64,000 nt of DNA from Micromonospora cremea (lineage in GTDB: Bacteria > Actinomycetota > Actinomycetes > Mycobacteriales > Micromonosporaceae), in assembly GCF_900143515.1 (NCBI RefSeq), contig NZ_FSQT01000002.1, forward strand, positions 1,179,501 through 1,243,500. Reading direction: 5' to 3'. Below the pieces are notes generated by a model that was given only the letters and a program-made list of their open reading frames with translations, made no database searches and was not told the DNA's origin. This document shows, in pieces, positions 51,000-61,823 of this stretch. Position numbers and translations under genes: made by a program. Position 1 is the first letter of the stretch. Every line of letters begins with the position of its first letter.

Positions 51000-52873
51000 G
51001 CGTGCCGGAGCAGGCCGATCCGCCCGGGGAGGAGCCCGAGCTGACCCGCTGGCGCGGGACGGCCACCGACCCGGAGGCCGACCGCAGCCGGGCCGAGGAG
51101 AACAGCCCCGAGGCGGTCGCCCGGCTGCGCCGGCACAGCCGGTCACTGCTGGCCGACCTGCTCCGCCCGCACCGGAGGCGGCTCGCCGCCGCGGTCGGCC
51201 TCCTGCTGGCCCAGAACGCCGCCGCGATGGCCGGCCCGTACCTGGTCATGATCGGCATCGACCGGGCCATCGCGCCGCTGCGGGCCGGCAACCCCGGCCC
51301 GCTGGCCGCCGTCGCCGGGGCGTTCGCCGCCGCCGCGGTGACCGAGTACGCGGCCCGGCGCGGCTTCCTCGCCCTGTCCGCCCGGATCGGCCAGGCCGTC
51401 CTGCTGGACCTGCGGCAGCGGGTGTTCGGGCATTTCCTGCGGCTGTCGGTGGGCTTCCATGAGCGGTACACCTCCGGCCGGATGGTCTCCCGACTCACCA
51501 GTGACCTCGACTCGATCGCCGAGCTGGTCGACGGCGGGATCGACAGTCTGGTGCTCGCCGGGCTGTCGATCCTGTCGGTGGCCGCCATCCTGCTCTGGCT
51601 GGACCTGCCACTGGCCGCGGTGACGCTGCTCGCCTTCCCGTTCCTGTTCTGGCTCTCGCGCTGGTTCGCTCAGGCGTCGGCCAGCGCCTACCGGCGGACC
51701 CGGGAGGCGGTCGCGCTGGTCATCGTGCACTTCGTCGAATCGATGCGGGGCATCCGGGCCGTGCAGGCGTTCCGCCGGGAGCCGCGTAACCAGCGAATCT
51801 TCGTGGCGCTCGGCGAGGACTACCGGTCGACCAGCCTGCACGCCTTCCGGCTGATCGCCACGTACTCCCCCGCGATCAAGCTGATCGGCAACGTCACGGT
51901 GGCGGTGGTGCTCTGCTACGGCGGCTGGCGGGTGCTCGGCGGACGCACCGAGGTCGGAGTGCTCGCCGCGTTCCTGCTCTACCTGCGTCGCTTCTTCGAG
52001 CCGATGCAGGAGCTCAGCCAGTTCTACAACTCGCTCCAGTCGGCCACCGCCGCCCTGGAGAAGCTGGCCGGGGTGCTGGACGAGCGGCCGGCGGTCGCCG
52101 AGCCGGCCCGGCCGGTGCCACTGCCGACCGGCGCCGGCCGCGGCGAGCTGACCTTCCGGGCGGTCTCCTTCGGCTACCGCGCGGACACCCCGATCCTCGC
52201 CGGACTGGAGCTGACCGTGCCGGCCGGGCAGACCGTCGCGCTGATCGGGCCCACCGGCGCGGGCAAGTCGACCATCGCCAAGCTGGTGGCCCGGTTCCAC
52301 GACCCGGACGCCGGCACGGTCCGGCTGGACGGGATCGACCTGCGCGAGGTCAGCGACGCCGACCTCCGCCGCGCGGTGGTGCTCGTGACCCAGGAGAACC
52401 ACCTGTTCAGCGGCACCGTGGCGGAGAACATCCGGTTCGGCCGGCCGGACGCCGACGACGCCGCGGTGCAGGCCGCCGCCCGGGCGATCGGCGCGCACGA
52501 ATTCATCGCCGCACTACCCGAGGGGTACGGCACCCAGGTGCACCGGCGCGGCGGCCGGCTCTCCGCCGGACAGCGGCAGCTGGTCGCGTTCGCCCGGGCG
52601 TTCCTGGCCGATCCGACCGTCCTGATCCTGGACGAGGCGACGTCCTCGCTGGACGTGCCGACCGAGCGGCTGGTGCAGCGCGCGCTCGGCACCATCCTGC
52701 GGGACCGGACCGCGCTGGTGATCGCCCACCGACTCTCCACGGTGGAGACCGCCGACCGGGTGCTCGTCCTCGACGGCGGGCGGGTCGTCGAGGACGGTCC
52801 GCCCGGCCAACTCGCCGACGCCGGTGGCCGATACGCCGCCCTGCACCGGCAGTGGCGGGAATCGCTGTTGTAG
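50996..52873 (+). CDS. ABC exporter half-transporter B (catalytic partner)
   Basis: A 625-residue half-transporter. After an N-terminal charged tail come six spans (about 60-350, including LLAAAVGLLLAQNAAAMAGP-like segments). The nucleotide-binding domain has Walker A GPTGAGKSTIAKL near 418, Q-loop VTQENHLFSGTV, a variant signature RLSAGQRQLVAFARA near 521 and canonical Walker B LILDEATSSLD near 543. A standard Glu here with the altered signature, opposite the Asp and standard LSGGQ in half A, is the asymmetric pattern of heterodimeric exporters such as TM287/288. The GTG overlaps the previous stop. Confidence 0.92.
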   Translation: MSVPEQADPPGEEPELTRWRGTATDPEADRSRAEENSPEAVARLRRHSRSLLADLLRPHRRRLAAAVGLLLAQNAAAMAGPYLVMIGIDRAIAPLRAGNPGPLAAVAGAFAAAAVTEYAARRGFLALSARIGQAVLLDLRQRVFGHFLRLSVGFHERYTSGRMVSRLTSDLDSIAELVDGGIDSLVLAGLSILSVAAILLWLDLPLAAVTLLAFPFLFWLSRWFAQASASAYRRTREAVALVIVHFVESMRGIRAVQAFRREPRNQRIFVALGEDYRSTSLHAFRLIATYSPAIKLIGNVTVAVVLCYGGWRVLGGRTEVGVLAAFLLYLRRFFEPMQELSQFYNSLQSATAALEKLAGVLDERPAVAEPARPVPLPTGAGRGELTFRAVSFGYRADTPILAGLELTVPAGQTVALIGPTGAGKSTIAKLVARFHDPDAGTVRLDGIDLREVSDADLRRAVVLVTQENHLFSGTVAENIRFGRPDADDAAVQAAARAIGAHEFIAALPEGYGTQVHRRGGRLSAGQRQLVAFARAFLADPTVLILDEATSSLDVPTERLVQRALGTILRDRTALVIAHRLSTVETADRVLVLDGGRVVEDGPPGQLADAGGRYAALHRQWRESLL

Positions 52874-52879
52874 CTACAA
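52868..52879. promoter_or_regulatory. 12-bp perfect palindrome with an embedded -10 before the protease gene
   Basis: TTGTAGCTACAA is a perfect dyad that covers the TAG stop of the ABC gene. TACAAT at 52875-52880 overlaps it and could be the -10 of the protease transcript, about 100 bases ahead of its GTG. The dyad would then be well placed as an operator. Confidence 0.45.
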
Positions 52880-52975
52880 TCACGGCTCGTCGGTCGCACA
52901 CCGCCCGGTGCGGCCGGCATCGACGACTGGTTTGTTCAGGTCGGGCACCGCCGAACGCACGGGGGAGGGCACGGG

Positions 52976-54568
52976 GTGCGCACACGGGGACGCATGATCG
53001 TGGCTGGGCTGGCCATCGCCGGCCTGATCGGGGCCGCCGTCGCGGTGACCACCGGGGACGGCGCCGAGCGCCCCGCGGTGACCACGGCCGCGGCCGCGGC
53101 TGAGGAAGGGCTGGGCAGCGCGACAGCCAGCGGACCGACCGCGCCACCCGGCGCGACCGCCTCCGCTGGAGCCGCGCCCGCCCGGCAGACGGAGACGGAG
53201 CCGCAGCGGGAGCCCACTTCCGGGCCGGTGCGCGCCCGACCAACCGAAGTGGTGGCTCAGGCGGCGCCCGCGTCGGTGGCGTACCTGCAGGACCGCTACC
53301 GGATCTCCGCGACCGAGGCGGCCCGGCGGCTCGCCCTCCAGGAACTCTCCGCGCCCCTCGCCGCGCGGCTGACCGAGCAGGTCCCGCGCTCGTACGGCGG
53401 CATGTGGCTCGACCAGGCGGCCGGCGGCGTGCTCACGGTCGGAGCGACCGACGTCGCGGCGGTCCAGGCGGCCGTGGCCGACGTACCGGACCGGACGCAC
53501 GTCCGGGTGGTCGCCGTGCGGCACACGCTGAGTCAGCTTGCCGAGGCCGCAACCGGTGTCGCCGCCGCACTCGACGCGTCCCCCGGCTCGGACGTGGTGG
53601 TGGACCAACAGGCCAACGAGGTCGTGGTGCTCACCGGCGACCGGATCGCTGCGGACGAACCGCGCCTCGCCGAGGCGCGCCGCGCCGCCGGGGTGCCGAC
53701 CCGGACCCAGGCCCGGACCCCGGCGACCAACGTGCCGAAGGCGTGTGACCCGCGCTACTGCCCGCAGGCGCCGATGCGCGGCGGCATCCGCCTGGACGTG
53801 CCGCGCGACGACGGCAGCGTCGGTGGCTGCACCACCGGCTTCAACCTGATCGTCGGAGTGCGCGAGGCGTACGTGCTGACCGCGGGGCACTGCGTCGTCG
53901 GCGGACGGCATCAGCAGGTGGACCGGACCTGGCACCAGTTCCTCGGCCCGAAGGTGCCGGTGAACGTGGAGGCGCCGAACCCGGACCTGGCCGAGAACGC
54001 CTACCCGTACGACTACGCGATCATGCCGTACCAGACCGGGGCGCTCTCCCGATGGGCGTACCCGCGGGGCGCCACCGCGGGGCCCAGCCTGGTCAACTAC
54101 TGGTGCGTTCCGGACAACAAGCAGTGCGCCACCCGCGGCAGCCGGGACGTGCCGATCACCGGCTACGTGCCGTGGAAGGACATCCAGACCGGTTGGGTGG
54201 TCTGCGCGACCGGGTCGGCGTACACGCCGAAGGCCGGTGAGCAGTACGTCGACTCCGGCGCCGGGGCCGGCTACGTGCCCGGCACCCGGTGCGGGGAGAT
54301 CATCGGCAAGAGCAGCGGTGGCATCGACGTCCAGATCTGTGCCAGGCCGGGAGACAGCGGCGGCCCGCTGTTCACCGAGGCCGACGGCAAGGCGCTGGGC
54401 ATCCTCTCGAACGGCGACCCGGGGCAGGGCGCCTGCACCAACCCGAACGAGAAGAACTTCTACGCCCCGATCTCCACGATCCTGGATCGGGCGAACGCCC
54501 GCAGCGGCGAAAGGCTGCGGATCCGGCTGGCCACCTCCGGCCCGGTGGACGGTCCGGTCGCCCGGTGA
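52976..54568 (+). CDS. Secreted trypsin-like (S1 family) serine protease with N-terminal propeptide
   Basis: A 530-residue exported protease. Signal/anchor segment MIVAGLAIAGLIGAAVAVTT, then a disordered Ala/Pro-rich region, then a propeptide-like domain (about 95-240: YLQDRYRISATEAARRLALQ, AGGVLTVGATD) like that of alpha-lytic-protease zymogens. The catalytic domain has VLTAGHCVVG (His near 303), YPYDYAIMPY (Asp near 346) and RPGDSGGPLF (Ser near 460), with several paired Cys (GGCTTGF, NYWCVPDNKQC, CGEIIG/QICARPG). The start is GTG 52976 after GGGGGAGGG. A tetraloop terminator follows. Confidence 0.9.
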   Translation: MRTRGRMIVAGLAIAGLIGAAVAVTTGDGAERPAVTTAAAAAEEGLGSATASGPTAPPGATASAGAAPARQTETEPQREPTSGPVRARPTEVVAQAAPASVAYLQDRYRISATEAARRLALQELSAPLAARLTEQVPRSYGGMWLDQAAGGVLTVGATDVAAVQAAVADVPDRTHVRVVAVRHTLSQLAEAATGVAAALDASPGSDVVVDQQANEVVVLTGDRIAADEPRLAEARRAAGVPTRTQARTPATNVPKACDPRYCPQAPMRGGIRLDVPRDDGSVGGCTTGFNLIVGVREAYVLTAGHCVVGGRHQQVDRTWHQFLGPKVPVNVEAPNPDLAENAYPYDYAIMPYQTGALSRWAYPRGATAGPSLVNYWCVPDNKQCATRGSRDVPITGYVPWKDIQTGWVVCATGSAYTPKAGEQYVDSGAGAGYVPGTRCGEIIGKSSGGIDVQICARPGDSGGPLFTEADGKALGILSNGDPGQGACTNPNEKNFYAPISTILDRANARSGERLRIRLATSGPVDGPVAR

Positions 54569-54569
54569 C

Positions 54570-54599
54570 GTGACCGACCGGCGCAAGCCGGTCGGTCAC
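54570..54599 (+). terminator. GNRA-tetraloop terminator
   Basis: Perfect 13-base stem GTGACCGACCGGC / GCCGGTCGGTCAC closed by a GCAA loop (54583-54586), one base after the protease stop. Very stable; no T-tract. Confidence 0.8.
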
Positions 54600-54721
54600 C
54601 GACGATCGACGTGCCGCACCTCGTCCAGCGGTTGCCGGCTCATGAGGGCCCAGCGGAGGCGTCGGCACGAAATCCATCGTGGCACGAGCGTTAACCCGTG
54701 GTCCGGCCGTTGGCCCCTGCC

Positions 54722-54727
54722 TACGAT
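54722..54727 (+). promoter_or_regulatory. Leaderless -10 hexamer (TACGAT) of valS
   Basis: TACGAT, six bases before ATG 54734. GCAGG could serve as a weak ribosome-binding site, so this case is less clear than the others. Confidence 0.45.
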
Positions 54728-54733
54728 CGCAGG

Positions 54734-57349
54734 ATGACCGATACGGCAAGGACGGCCCGCGCCAGTGTCCCCGAGCGTCCGACCCTGGACGGGCTCGAGG
54801 AGACCTGGGCGCACCGCTGGCAGGAGGAGGGCACGTACGCGTTCGACCGCTCGAAGGTGACTGTTCCGGGTCGTGGCGCGGCGTCGGACGCGCCGAGCCG
54901 GAATGCTCGCAGGGCCGAGGTGTACTCGATCGACACCCCACCGCCGACCGTATCGGGCGAGCTGCACATGGGGCACGTCTTCTCGTACACGCACACCGAC
55001 ACCACGGCGCGCTACCAGCGGATGCGCGGCAAGGCGGTCTTCTACCCGATGGGCTGGGACGACAACGGCCTGCCCACCGAGCGCCGGGTGCAGAACGTGT
55101 ACGGGGTGCGGTGCGACCCGGCGCTGCCGTACGACCCGGTGTGGCGGCCGCCGGCGACGCCGATCGACGAGGCGGCGCGCCGCGACCCCACCCCGATCTC
55201 GCGGCGCAACTTCATCGAGCTGTGCGAGCGGCTGACGGTTGTCGACGAGCAGGCCTTCGAGGCGCTCTGGCGGAGGCTCGGGCTCTCCGTGGACTGGTCC
55301 CTGACGTACACCACGATCGGTCGGGTGGCTCGGGCGACCAGCCAGCGGGCGTTCGTGCGCAACGTGCGCCGCGGCGAGGCGTACCAGGCGGAGGCGCCGA
55401 CGCTGTGGGACGTCGGTTTCGCGACCGCGGTCGCCCAGGCCGAACTGGAGGACCGGGAACGACCCGGCGCCTACTACCGGCTGCGGTTCACCAGCTCGGA
55501 GGGGCGAGAGGTGCTCATCGACACCACCCGGCCCGAGCTGCTGCCGGCCTGCGTGGCGCTGGTCTGCCACCCCGACGACGAGCGGTACGCCGACCTGGTG
55601 GGCGGCACGGTGCGCAGCCCGCTGTTCGACGTCGAGGTGCCGGTGTACGCCCATCCGCTCGCCGACCCGGCCAAGGGCACCGGCATCGCGATGGTCTGCA
55701 CGTTCGGCGACCTGGCCGACGTGACCTGGTGGCGAGAGCTGCGGCTGGACACCCGGGTGGTGATCGGCCGGGACGGCCGGCTGCTCCCCGAGCCGCCCGC
55801 CGGGGTGCCGGCGCAGCCGTACGCGGCACTGGCCGGGCAGACCGTCAACAGTGCTCGCCGGGAGATCGCCGGGATGCTCGCCGACGCGGGTGACCTGATC
55901 GGCGAGCCGCGCCCGATCACTCACCCGGTCAAGTTCTACGAACGCGGCGACCGGCCGTTGGAGATCGTCTCGACCCGGCAGTGGTACCTGCGCAACGGCG
56001 GACGGGACGCCGAGCTGCGGGCGACGCTGCTGGCCCGGGGCGAGGAACTGCACTGGGTGCCGGCGCACATGAAGCACCGCTACGACAACTGGGTGGGCGG
56101 CCTGACCGGCGACTGGCTGGTCAGCCGGCAGCGCTTCTTCGGGGTGCCGGTGCCGGTGTGGTACCGGCTCGACAGCGCTGGCGAGCCGGACTGGTCCCAC
56201 CCTCTCACGCCGGACGAGTCCGCGCTGCCGGTCGACCCGTCCAGCGACCCGGCGCCCGGCTACGACGAGTCGCAGCGCGGCCGGCCCGGCGGCTTCGTCG
56301 GCGACCCGGACGTGCTGGACACCTGGGCAACCTCGTCGCTGACCCCGCAGATCGTCGGCGGCTGGGAGACCGACCCGGAGCTGTTCGCCCAGGTCTTCCC
56401 AATGGACCTCCGCCCACAGGGGCAGGAGATCATCCGGACCTGGCTCTTCGACAGCGTGGTCCGATCGCACTTGGAGCACGGGGTGCTGCCCTGGCGGGAC
56501 ACCGTGCTCTCCGGGTGGATCCTCGACCCGGACCACAAGAAGATGGCCAAGTCCAAGGGTAACGTGGTCACCCCGCTGGCGTTGCTGGAGCAGCACGGCT
56601 CGGACGCGGTGCGCTACTGGGCCGCCAGCGGCAAACCCGGCATGGACCTGGCGTTCGACCCGGCACAGATCAAGGTCGGCCGGCGGCTGGCCACCAAGCT
56701 GCTCAACGCGTCGAAGTTCGCGCTCGGGCTGGGCGCTGCGGACGCGCTGCGCGCCCCGGCCACCGCTCCGCTGGACCGGGCCATGCTCGCCGAGCTGGCG
56801 ACCGTGGTCGCCGCGGCGAGCGCCGCCTTCGACTCCTACGACCACACGGCCGCGTTGCAGGCCACCGAGGCGTTCTTCTGGCGGTTCTGCGACGACTACA
56901 TCGAGCTGGTCAAGGAGCGCGCGTACGGCACCGGAGCGGCGGCCGACTCGGCCCGCGCGGCGCTGGCCTCGGCGCTGTCGGTGCAGTTGCGGCTGTTCGC
57001 CCCGGTCCTGCCGTACGTCACCGAGGAGGTCTGGTCCTGGTGGCGGTACGGCTCGGTGCACCGGGCGCCCTGGCCCACCACACATGAGGTGGCCCGGACG
57101 ATCGAGGGGACGGGCGAACCGGCGCTGCTGCGGCTGGCCGGCGACGCGCTGAGCCAGGTGCGGCGGGCCAAGTCGGAGCGGAAGCTGTCGATGAAGGCGG
57201 AGGTGCCGCTGGCCGAGGCGCTCGGCCCCGCGGCGCTGCTGGACCAGCTCACCCTCGTCGCCGACGACCTGCGCGCGGCCGGCCGGATCGGCAAGCTCGA
57301 CCTGCTCCCCGACCGCACCCCGGAGCTCGTCATCGCCTGCGCCTTCTGA
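54734..57349 (+). CDS. valS: Valine--tRNA ligase, archaeal/rickettsial type
   Basis: An 871-residue class Ia synthetase that charges tRNA-Val. The HIGH motif is [20 protein letters not shown] (near residue 78) and the KMSKS motif is [12 protein letters not shown] (near 603). The editing domain ends [20 protein letters not shown], unlike the GAVKVTPAHDPND of the common bacterial ValS and like the shorter archaeal/rickettsial form. The C-terminal anticodon domain ([14 protein letters not shown]) is present, with no long coiled-coil tail. The start is ATG 54734; the frame opens at 54698, but TACGAT at 54722 argues against the longer form. No T-box leader is seen. Confidence 0.93.
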   Translation: MTDTARTARASVPERPTLDGLEETWAHRWQEEGTYAFDRSKVTVPGRGAASDAPSRNARRAEVYSIDTPPPTVSGELHMGHVFSYTHTDTTARYQRMRGKAVFYPMGWDDNGLPTERRVQNVYGVRCDPALPYDPVWRPPATPIDEAARRDPTPISRRNFIELCERLTVVDEQAFEALWRRLGLSVDWSLTYTTIGRVARATSQRAFVRNVRRGEAYQAEAPTLWDVGFATAVAQAELEDRERPGAYYRLRFTSSEGREVLIDTTRPELLPACVALVCHPDDERYADLVGGTVRSPLFDVEVPVYAHPLADPAKGTGIAMVCTFGDLADVTWWRELRLDTRVVIGRDGRLLPEPPAGVPAQPYAALAGQTVNSARREIAGMLADAGDLIGEPRPITHPVKFYERGDRPLEIVSTRQWYLRNGGRDAELRATLLARGEELHWVPAHMKHRYDNWVGGLTGDWLVSRQRFFGVPVPVWYRLDSAGEPDWSHPLTPDESALPVDPSSDPAPGYDESQRGRPGGFVGDPDVLDTWATSSLTPQIVGGWETDPELFAQVFPMDLRPQGQEIIRTWLFDSVVRSHLEHGVLPWRDTVLSGWILDPDHKKMAKSKGNVVTPLALLEQHGSDAVRYWAASGKPGMDLAFDPAQIKVGRRLATKLLNASKFALGLGAADALRAPATAPLDRAMLAELATVVAAASAAFDSYDHTAALQATEAFFWRFCDDYIELVKERAYGTGAAADSARAALASALSVQLRLFAPVLPYVTEEVWSWWRYGSVHRAPWPTTHEVARTIEGTGEPALLRLAGDALSQVRRAKSERKLSMKAEVPLAEALGPAALLDQLTLVADDLRAAGRIGKLDLLPDRTPELVIACAF

Positions 57350-57354
57350 GCGGC

Positions 57355-57403
57355 AAGGAAGGGCCTCTTCTTAACGCCTGATGCAGAGGAAGGGGCCCTT
57401 CCT
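57355..57403. repeat. AAGGAAG...AAGGGGCCCTT repeat, copy 2
   Basis: Related to 22231-22299: AAGGAAGGGCC...TTAACGCCTGA..., then GAGGAAGGGGCCCTTCCT. It can fold imperfectly between the converging valS and membrane-protein genes and probably terminates both. Confidence 0.65.
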
Positions 57404-57409
57404 GACAGC

Positions 57410-58060
57410 TCACCAGCCGCGCAGGAAGCGCAGGCCGAGCAGGAACGAGACCACCGCCGGACCGACCAGCAGGGTGATCGCCTGGAGCCGGTACGGCATC
57501 CGGTGCCGGGTCAGCTCGACGGCGTTGCCCAACACGATCGCCCCGGCCAGCATCAGGAACGCACCCCACCAGCCGGTCTCCAGGTGGATCAGATCCACCC
57601 GGATCAGTTGCAGGGTCAGGCCGAGCAGCGCGCCGGTGAGCGCGAGCAGGGCCACCGCCCGGTGCAGGCCGCGGGCCAACGGGTGGGCCGCCCGCCACAG
57701 GTAGGTGCCGGCGACCGCCAGGCAGGGCAGCACCACCAACACCGGCCAGCCCCGGCCCATCACACCGAACATCAGCAGCGCGCCCACCGCGAACACCAGC
57801 GTGCCGACGCAGGCGATGACGTACCCGGCGAAGGCCCGGCCCCCGCGCCGGGCCAGCAGCGGCCCACCGCTGGCCGCGATCAGCGCGCCCGGGATCAGGA
57901 CGAACCCGGCCCACCAGTGGAACCGTCCGCTGCCCTGGGCTGCCGTCGCGACCGTGGCGCAGGCCAGCCCGGCGACGGCCAGGCTGGTCAGCCAGGGCCG
58001 GCTGCTGCGGGAGTACGGCTCAGCCAACGACGTCTGCTCCACTTCGACGCTCACGCCCAC
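57410..58060 (-). CDS. Multi-span membrane protein of unknown function
   Basis: A 216-residue protein with about seven hydrophobic spans after a charged N-terminus, for example WWAGFVLIPGALIAASGGP, YVIACVGTLVFAVGALLMFG, VLVVLPCLAVAGTYLW and LLVGPAVVSFLLGL. The start is GTG 58060; GTG 58054, which has CAGGCT seven bases upstream, is also possible. No family recognised. It lies 87 bases after the start-side of the ABC cluster on the same strand and could be the last gene of that transcript. Confidence 0.7.
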   Translation of the reverse strand: MGVSVEVEQTSLAEPYSRSSRPWLTSLAVAGLACATVATAAQGSGRFHWWAGFVLIPGALIAASGGPLLARRGGRAFAGYVIACVGTLVFAVGALLMFGVMGRGWPVLVVLPCLAVAGTYLWRAAHPLARGLHRAVALLALTGALLGLTLQLIRVDLIHLETGWWGAFLMLAGAIVLGNAVELTRHRMPYRLQAITLLVGPAVVSFLLGLRFLRGW

Positions 58061-58147
58061 CAGCCTGGCCCGCGACGCCCCTACCGGTCCATCCGGCCAG
58101 CCCTACCGCCGGAGGGTGGCTGGCCGGAACAGCACCTCGCACCGGGT

Positions 58148-58858
58148 TCAGCTCGTCTCGCCGGCCACGCTGAACGAGCGGAGACGGTCGATGGCCAGCA
58201 CGGTGAAGCCGACGCTGACCAGCGCGGTCATCACCGACGCCACCGGCACCGACACCGTGGTCTCCATCAGCCCGGTGGGGGCGAGCCGGTCGGCGAGGGC
58301 GATCACGTACTGCTGGATGGAGAGCACCTTGGTGCCGCTGACGAAGTTGCCCAGCAGCCCCTCCCAAATCAGCACGTAGACCAGGCCGAGGAGCACCGGC
58401 CGCCGGGTGACCAGGCTGAGCGCGAGGAACAGCGCCGAGTACGCCAGCGCGCCGAGCGCCGCCGCGGCGGCCAAGGCCAGACCGAGGCGTACCGAATCGG
58501 CCAGCACGCCCGCGACGTAGAGCGGCAGCGCGACGGTGGCCGCGGTGACCCCGGCGGCCACCGCGAGCTTCGGCAGCACGATCTGCCACCGCGGCAACGG
58601 CTTGGTCAGGATGTGCACCACCGTGCCGTCGTCGATCTCCGCGCCTAGCACACCGGTGCCGATGATCAGCGACACGACCGGCAGCACCACCGCCAACCCA
58701 AGGCCGACCAGCACCGGCGGGCCCCACTCGCCCGGGTCCACCCCCAGCGACCGGCAGAGCACGGCCAGCCCCAACAGCACCAGTGGCAGCGGGAGCAGCA
58801 GCAGGAACCGGCGCCGGCCGAACAGCCCGCGCGCGGTGATCCAGGTAATGGTCGACAT
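58148..58858 (-). CDS. ABC-2-type transporter permease
   Basis: A 236-residue permease with about six spans (FLLLLPLPLVLLGLAVLC, VLVGLGLAVVLPVVSLIIG and four more) and the ABC-2 motif GAEIDDGTVVHILTKPLPRWQIVLPKL. It lies one base after the ATPase gene, which ends in its ribosome-binding site (GGAGGCCTGAC before ATG 58858). It probably forms one transporter with that ATPase; whether it exports lipids, drugs or peptides is unknown. Confidence 0.85.
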   Translation of the reverse strand: MSTITWITARGLFGRRRFLLLLPLPLVLLGLAVLCRSLGVDPGEWGPPVLVGLGLAVVLPVVSLIIGTGVLGAEIDDGTVVHILTKPLPRWQIVLPKLAVAAGVTAATVALPLYVAGVLADSVRLGLALAAAAALGALAYSALFLALSLVTRRPVLLGLVYVLIWEGLLGNFVSGTKVLSIQQYVIALADRLAPTGLMETTVSVPVASVMTALVSVGFTVLAIDRLRSFSVAGETS

Positions 58859-58859
58859 G

Positions 58860-59771
58860 TCAGGCCTCCACCAGGTAGGAGAAGACACTCTCCAGGGACT
58901 CGTCGGACGGCACCAGCTGGCGCACCCGGATGCCCCGGGTCAGTGCGATCCGGGGCAGCGCCCGGGTGAAGGCACCGTAGTCGCCGGCGCGCACGGTCAG
59001 GCCGGTGCGGTCCAGCTCGACGCCGCTCACCGACGGTTCGGCGATCAGCGCGACGGCCAGCGCCCGGTCGTCGGTGGAGCGCACCGCGAAGACGTGCGGG
59101 CGGTTGGTCATCAGCCGGCGGATGGTCCGGAAGTCACCGGAGGCCGCCAGTCGGCCGGCCACCATCACCTGCACCGTCCCGGAGACCTGCTCGACCTCCT
59201 CCAGGATGTGCGAGCTGAACAGGATGGTCCGGCCGGCGTCGCCCAGGGTGTGCAGCAGCTGCATCATGTGCAGTCGCTGGCGCGGGTCCATCCCGTTGAA
59301 CGGCTCGTCGAGCAGCAGCACCTGCGGGTCGTGCACCAGCGCGGCGGCCACCCGGGCCCGCTGCCGCATGCCCTTGGAGTACGTGCCGATCCGGCGGTCC
59401 TGCGCGGACTCCAGCTCCACCAGGTCGATGGCCCGCCGGGCCGCCGCCGCCGGGTCGGCCAACCGGTGCAGCTTCGCGCTGGCCAGCACGAACTCGTACG
59501 CGGTCAGGAAGCCCTGCACCGCCTCGCGCTCACTGACCAGACCCAACCGGCGGTAGACGCTCGGGTTGCGCCAGGTCGGCTCGTCGTCCAGGGTCACCGT
59601 GCCCCGCGACGGGGAGAGGAACCCGGCCATCATGTGCAGGAGCGTGGTCTTGCCGGCACCGTTCGGGCCGAGCAGCCCGGTCACTCCCGGCCCGAGGGCC
59701 ATGCTGATGTCGTTGACGGCGACCACGTTGCCGTACCACCGGGACACCCCGGTCAGGCTCAGCGTGCTCAT
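58860..59771 (-). CDS. ABC transporter ATP-binding protein (ABC-2 partner)
   Basis: A 303-residue ATPase. Walker A LLGPNGAGKTTLLHMM near 34, signature variant IGTYSKGMRQRARVAAAL, Walker B VLLLDEPFNGMDP, H-loop ILFSSHILEEVE. The C-terminal ~80 residues form the regulatory extension seen in CcmA/NodI-like ATPases. The ATG overlaps the stop of the upstream permease (ATGA), so this is third in a tightly packed operon. Confidence 0.9.
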   Translation of the reverse strand: MSTLSLTGVSRWYGNVVAVNDISMALGPGVTGLLGPNGAGKTTLLHMMAGFLSPSRGTVTLDDEPTWRNPSVYRRLGLVSEREAVQGFLTAYEFVLASAKLHRLADPAAAARRAIDLVELESAQDRRIGTYSKGMRQRARVAAALVHDPQVLLLDEPFNGMDPRQRLHMMQLLHTLGDAGRTILFSSHILEEVEQVSGTVQVMVAGRLAASGDFRTIRRLMTNRPHVFAVRSTDDRALAVALIAEPSVSGVELDRTGLTVRAGDYGAFTRALPRIALTRGIRVRQLVPSDESLESVFSYLVEA

Positions 59772-60668
59772 CAGGAGGCGACCTTCCGGTAGCGGGCCAG
59801 CAGGAGGGCGGTCGCGCCGGCGACCAGCAGCAGCGCGGCCAGGGCGTAGACCGGACCGAAGCCGCCGATCGACGGGCCGCCCTGGTCACCCTCCACGAGC
59901 AGATCGCCCAGCGACCAGATGCCCACGCCCTGCACCAGGGTGGAGGGCGAGGCCAGCCCGGCCAGCTCGTTGGCCGTACGCGACGGCAGGATGCTCAGCG
60001 TGCCCACGATCGGGGTGGTCATCAGGAAGACCGCGACCACACCGCCGGCGGCGAACGCCCGCTTGCCGGTCATCGACGCGACCAGCAGCCCGATCGAGGC
60101 GAACACCACCGCCCACAGCCCGGCGTAGAGCAGCCCCGGCAGCAGGTCGAGCAGCTCGTTCCACACCCCGCGCAGGCCTTCCTTGGTGGTGAACGCGGCG
60201 CCCAGGAACATCACCAGCTGAGGCCCGCCGAGCAGCAGCCAGAGCGCGGTGATCAGCGCCAGCAGCTTGGCCAGCGCGTAGTCACCGCGCGGCAGCGGTC
60301 GGGAGAAGTACAGCGGCAGCACCCCGCTGCGCAGGTCCCGTGAGACCAGCTCCGGCGCGGCGACCGCGACGAAGAAGAGGACCAGCCAGCTCATCGCGTC
60401 GGCGAACTGGGCGTACGTGGCGACCGGCTCGCCAATCTGGCTGCGTACGGCGGCCAGTGCCACCGCGACCAGGGTGACGATGCCGACCACCAGCCAGGGG
60501 AAGATCTTCGCCTTGGCGCTGCGCCCGAACCCGAACGCGGTGCGCAGCCCGTGCAGGTAGAGCGCACCGAAGACGTGCCGGCGGCCCAGCCGTGGGCCCT
60601 CGTAGCGTTGGTAGCCGATGTCGTGGATGACGCCGGTCGGTGTGGAGCGCAGCGCGGCGGTTGACGGC

Positions 60669-60676
<8 letters not shown>
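59771..60676 (-). CDS. ABC-2-type transporter permease
   Basis: A 301-residue permease. The N-terminal GVIHDIGYQRYEGPRLGRRHVFGAL is typical of ABC-2 permeases of this class, followed by six spans and the loop ELVSRDLRSGVLPLYFSRPLPRGDYALAKLLAL. The start is ATG 60676; it overlaps the end of the upstream ATPase by eight bases (ATGCCTGA). It pairs with that ATPase by position. Confidence 0.87.
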
Positions 60677-61583
<907 letters not shown>

Positions 61584-61590
61584 GATGCCC

Positions 61591-61596
61591 AGCGTA
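61591..61596 (-). promoter_or_regulatory. Leaderless -10 hexamer (TACGCT) of the ABC-2 cluster
   Basis: TACGCT on the minus strand, seven bases before GTG 61583. Confidence 0.55.
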
Positions 61597-61823
61597 GGGA
61601 GTCGATGGCCCCCGCGGACACCGGCGCGCCCCCGGCGCTCCCCTGATCCTCGCGGCGGCCGACCCCTAGGGTGCGTTTTTCGGTGCGGGCGACGTTTGCG
61701 CCGGTCCCGCGTTCGGCCCGACCCCGCCGCCGGAAAGACCCGGTCCGGGTGGCACGATTCACTACCCGTTCACCGGGCAGTTGTTCCGGGGGATTTACGA
61801 CCGCCGACGCGGGAGGGATCGTG

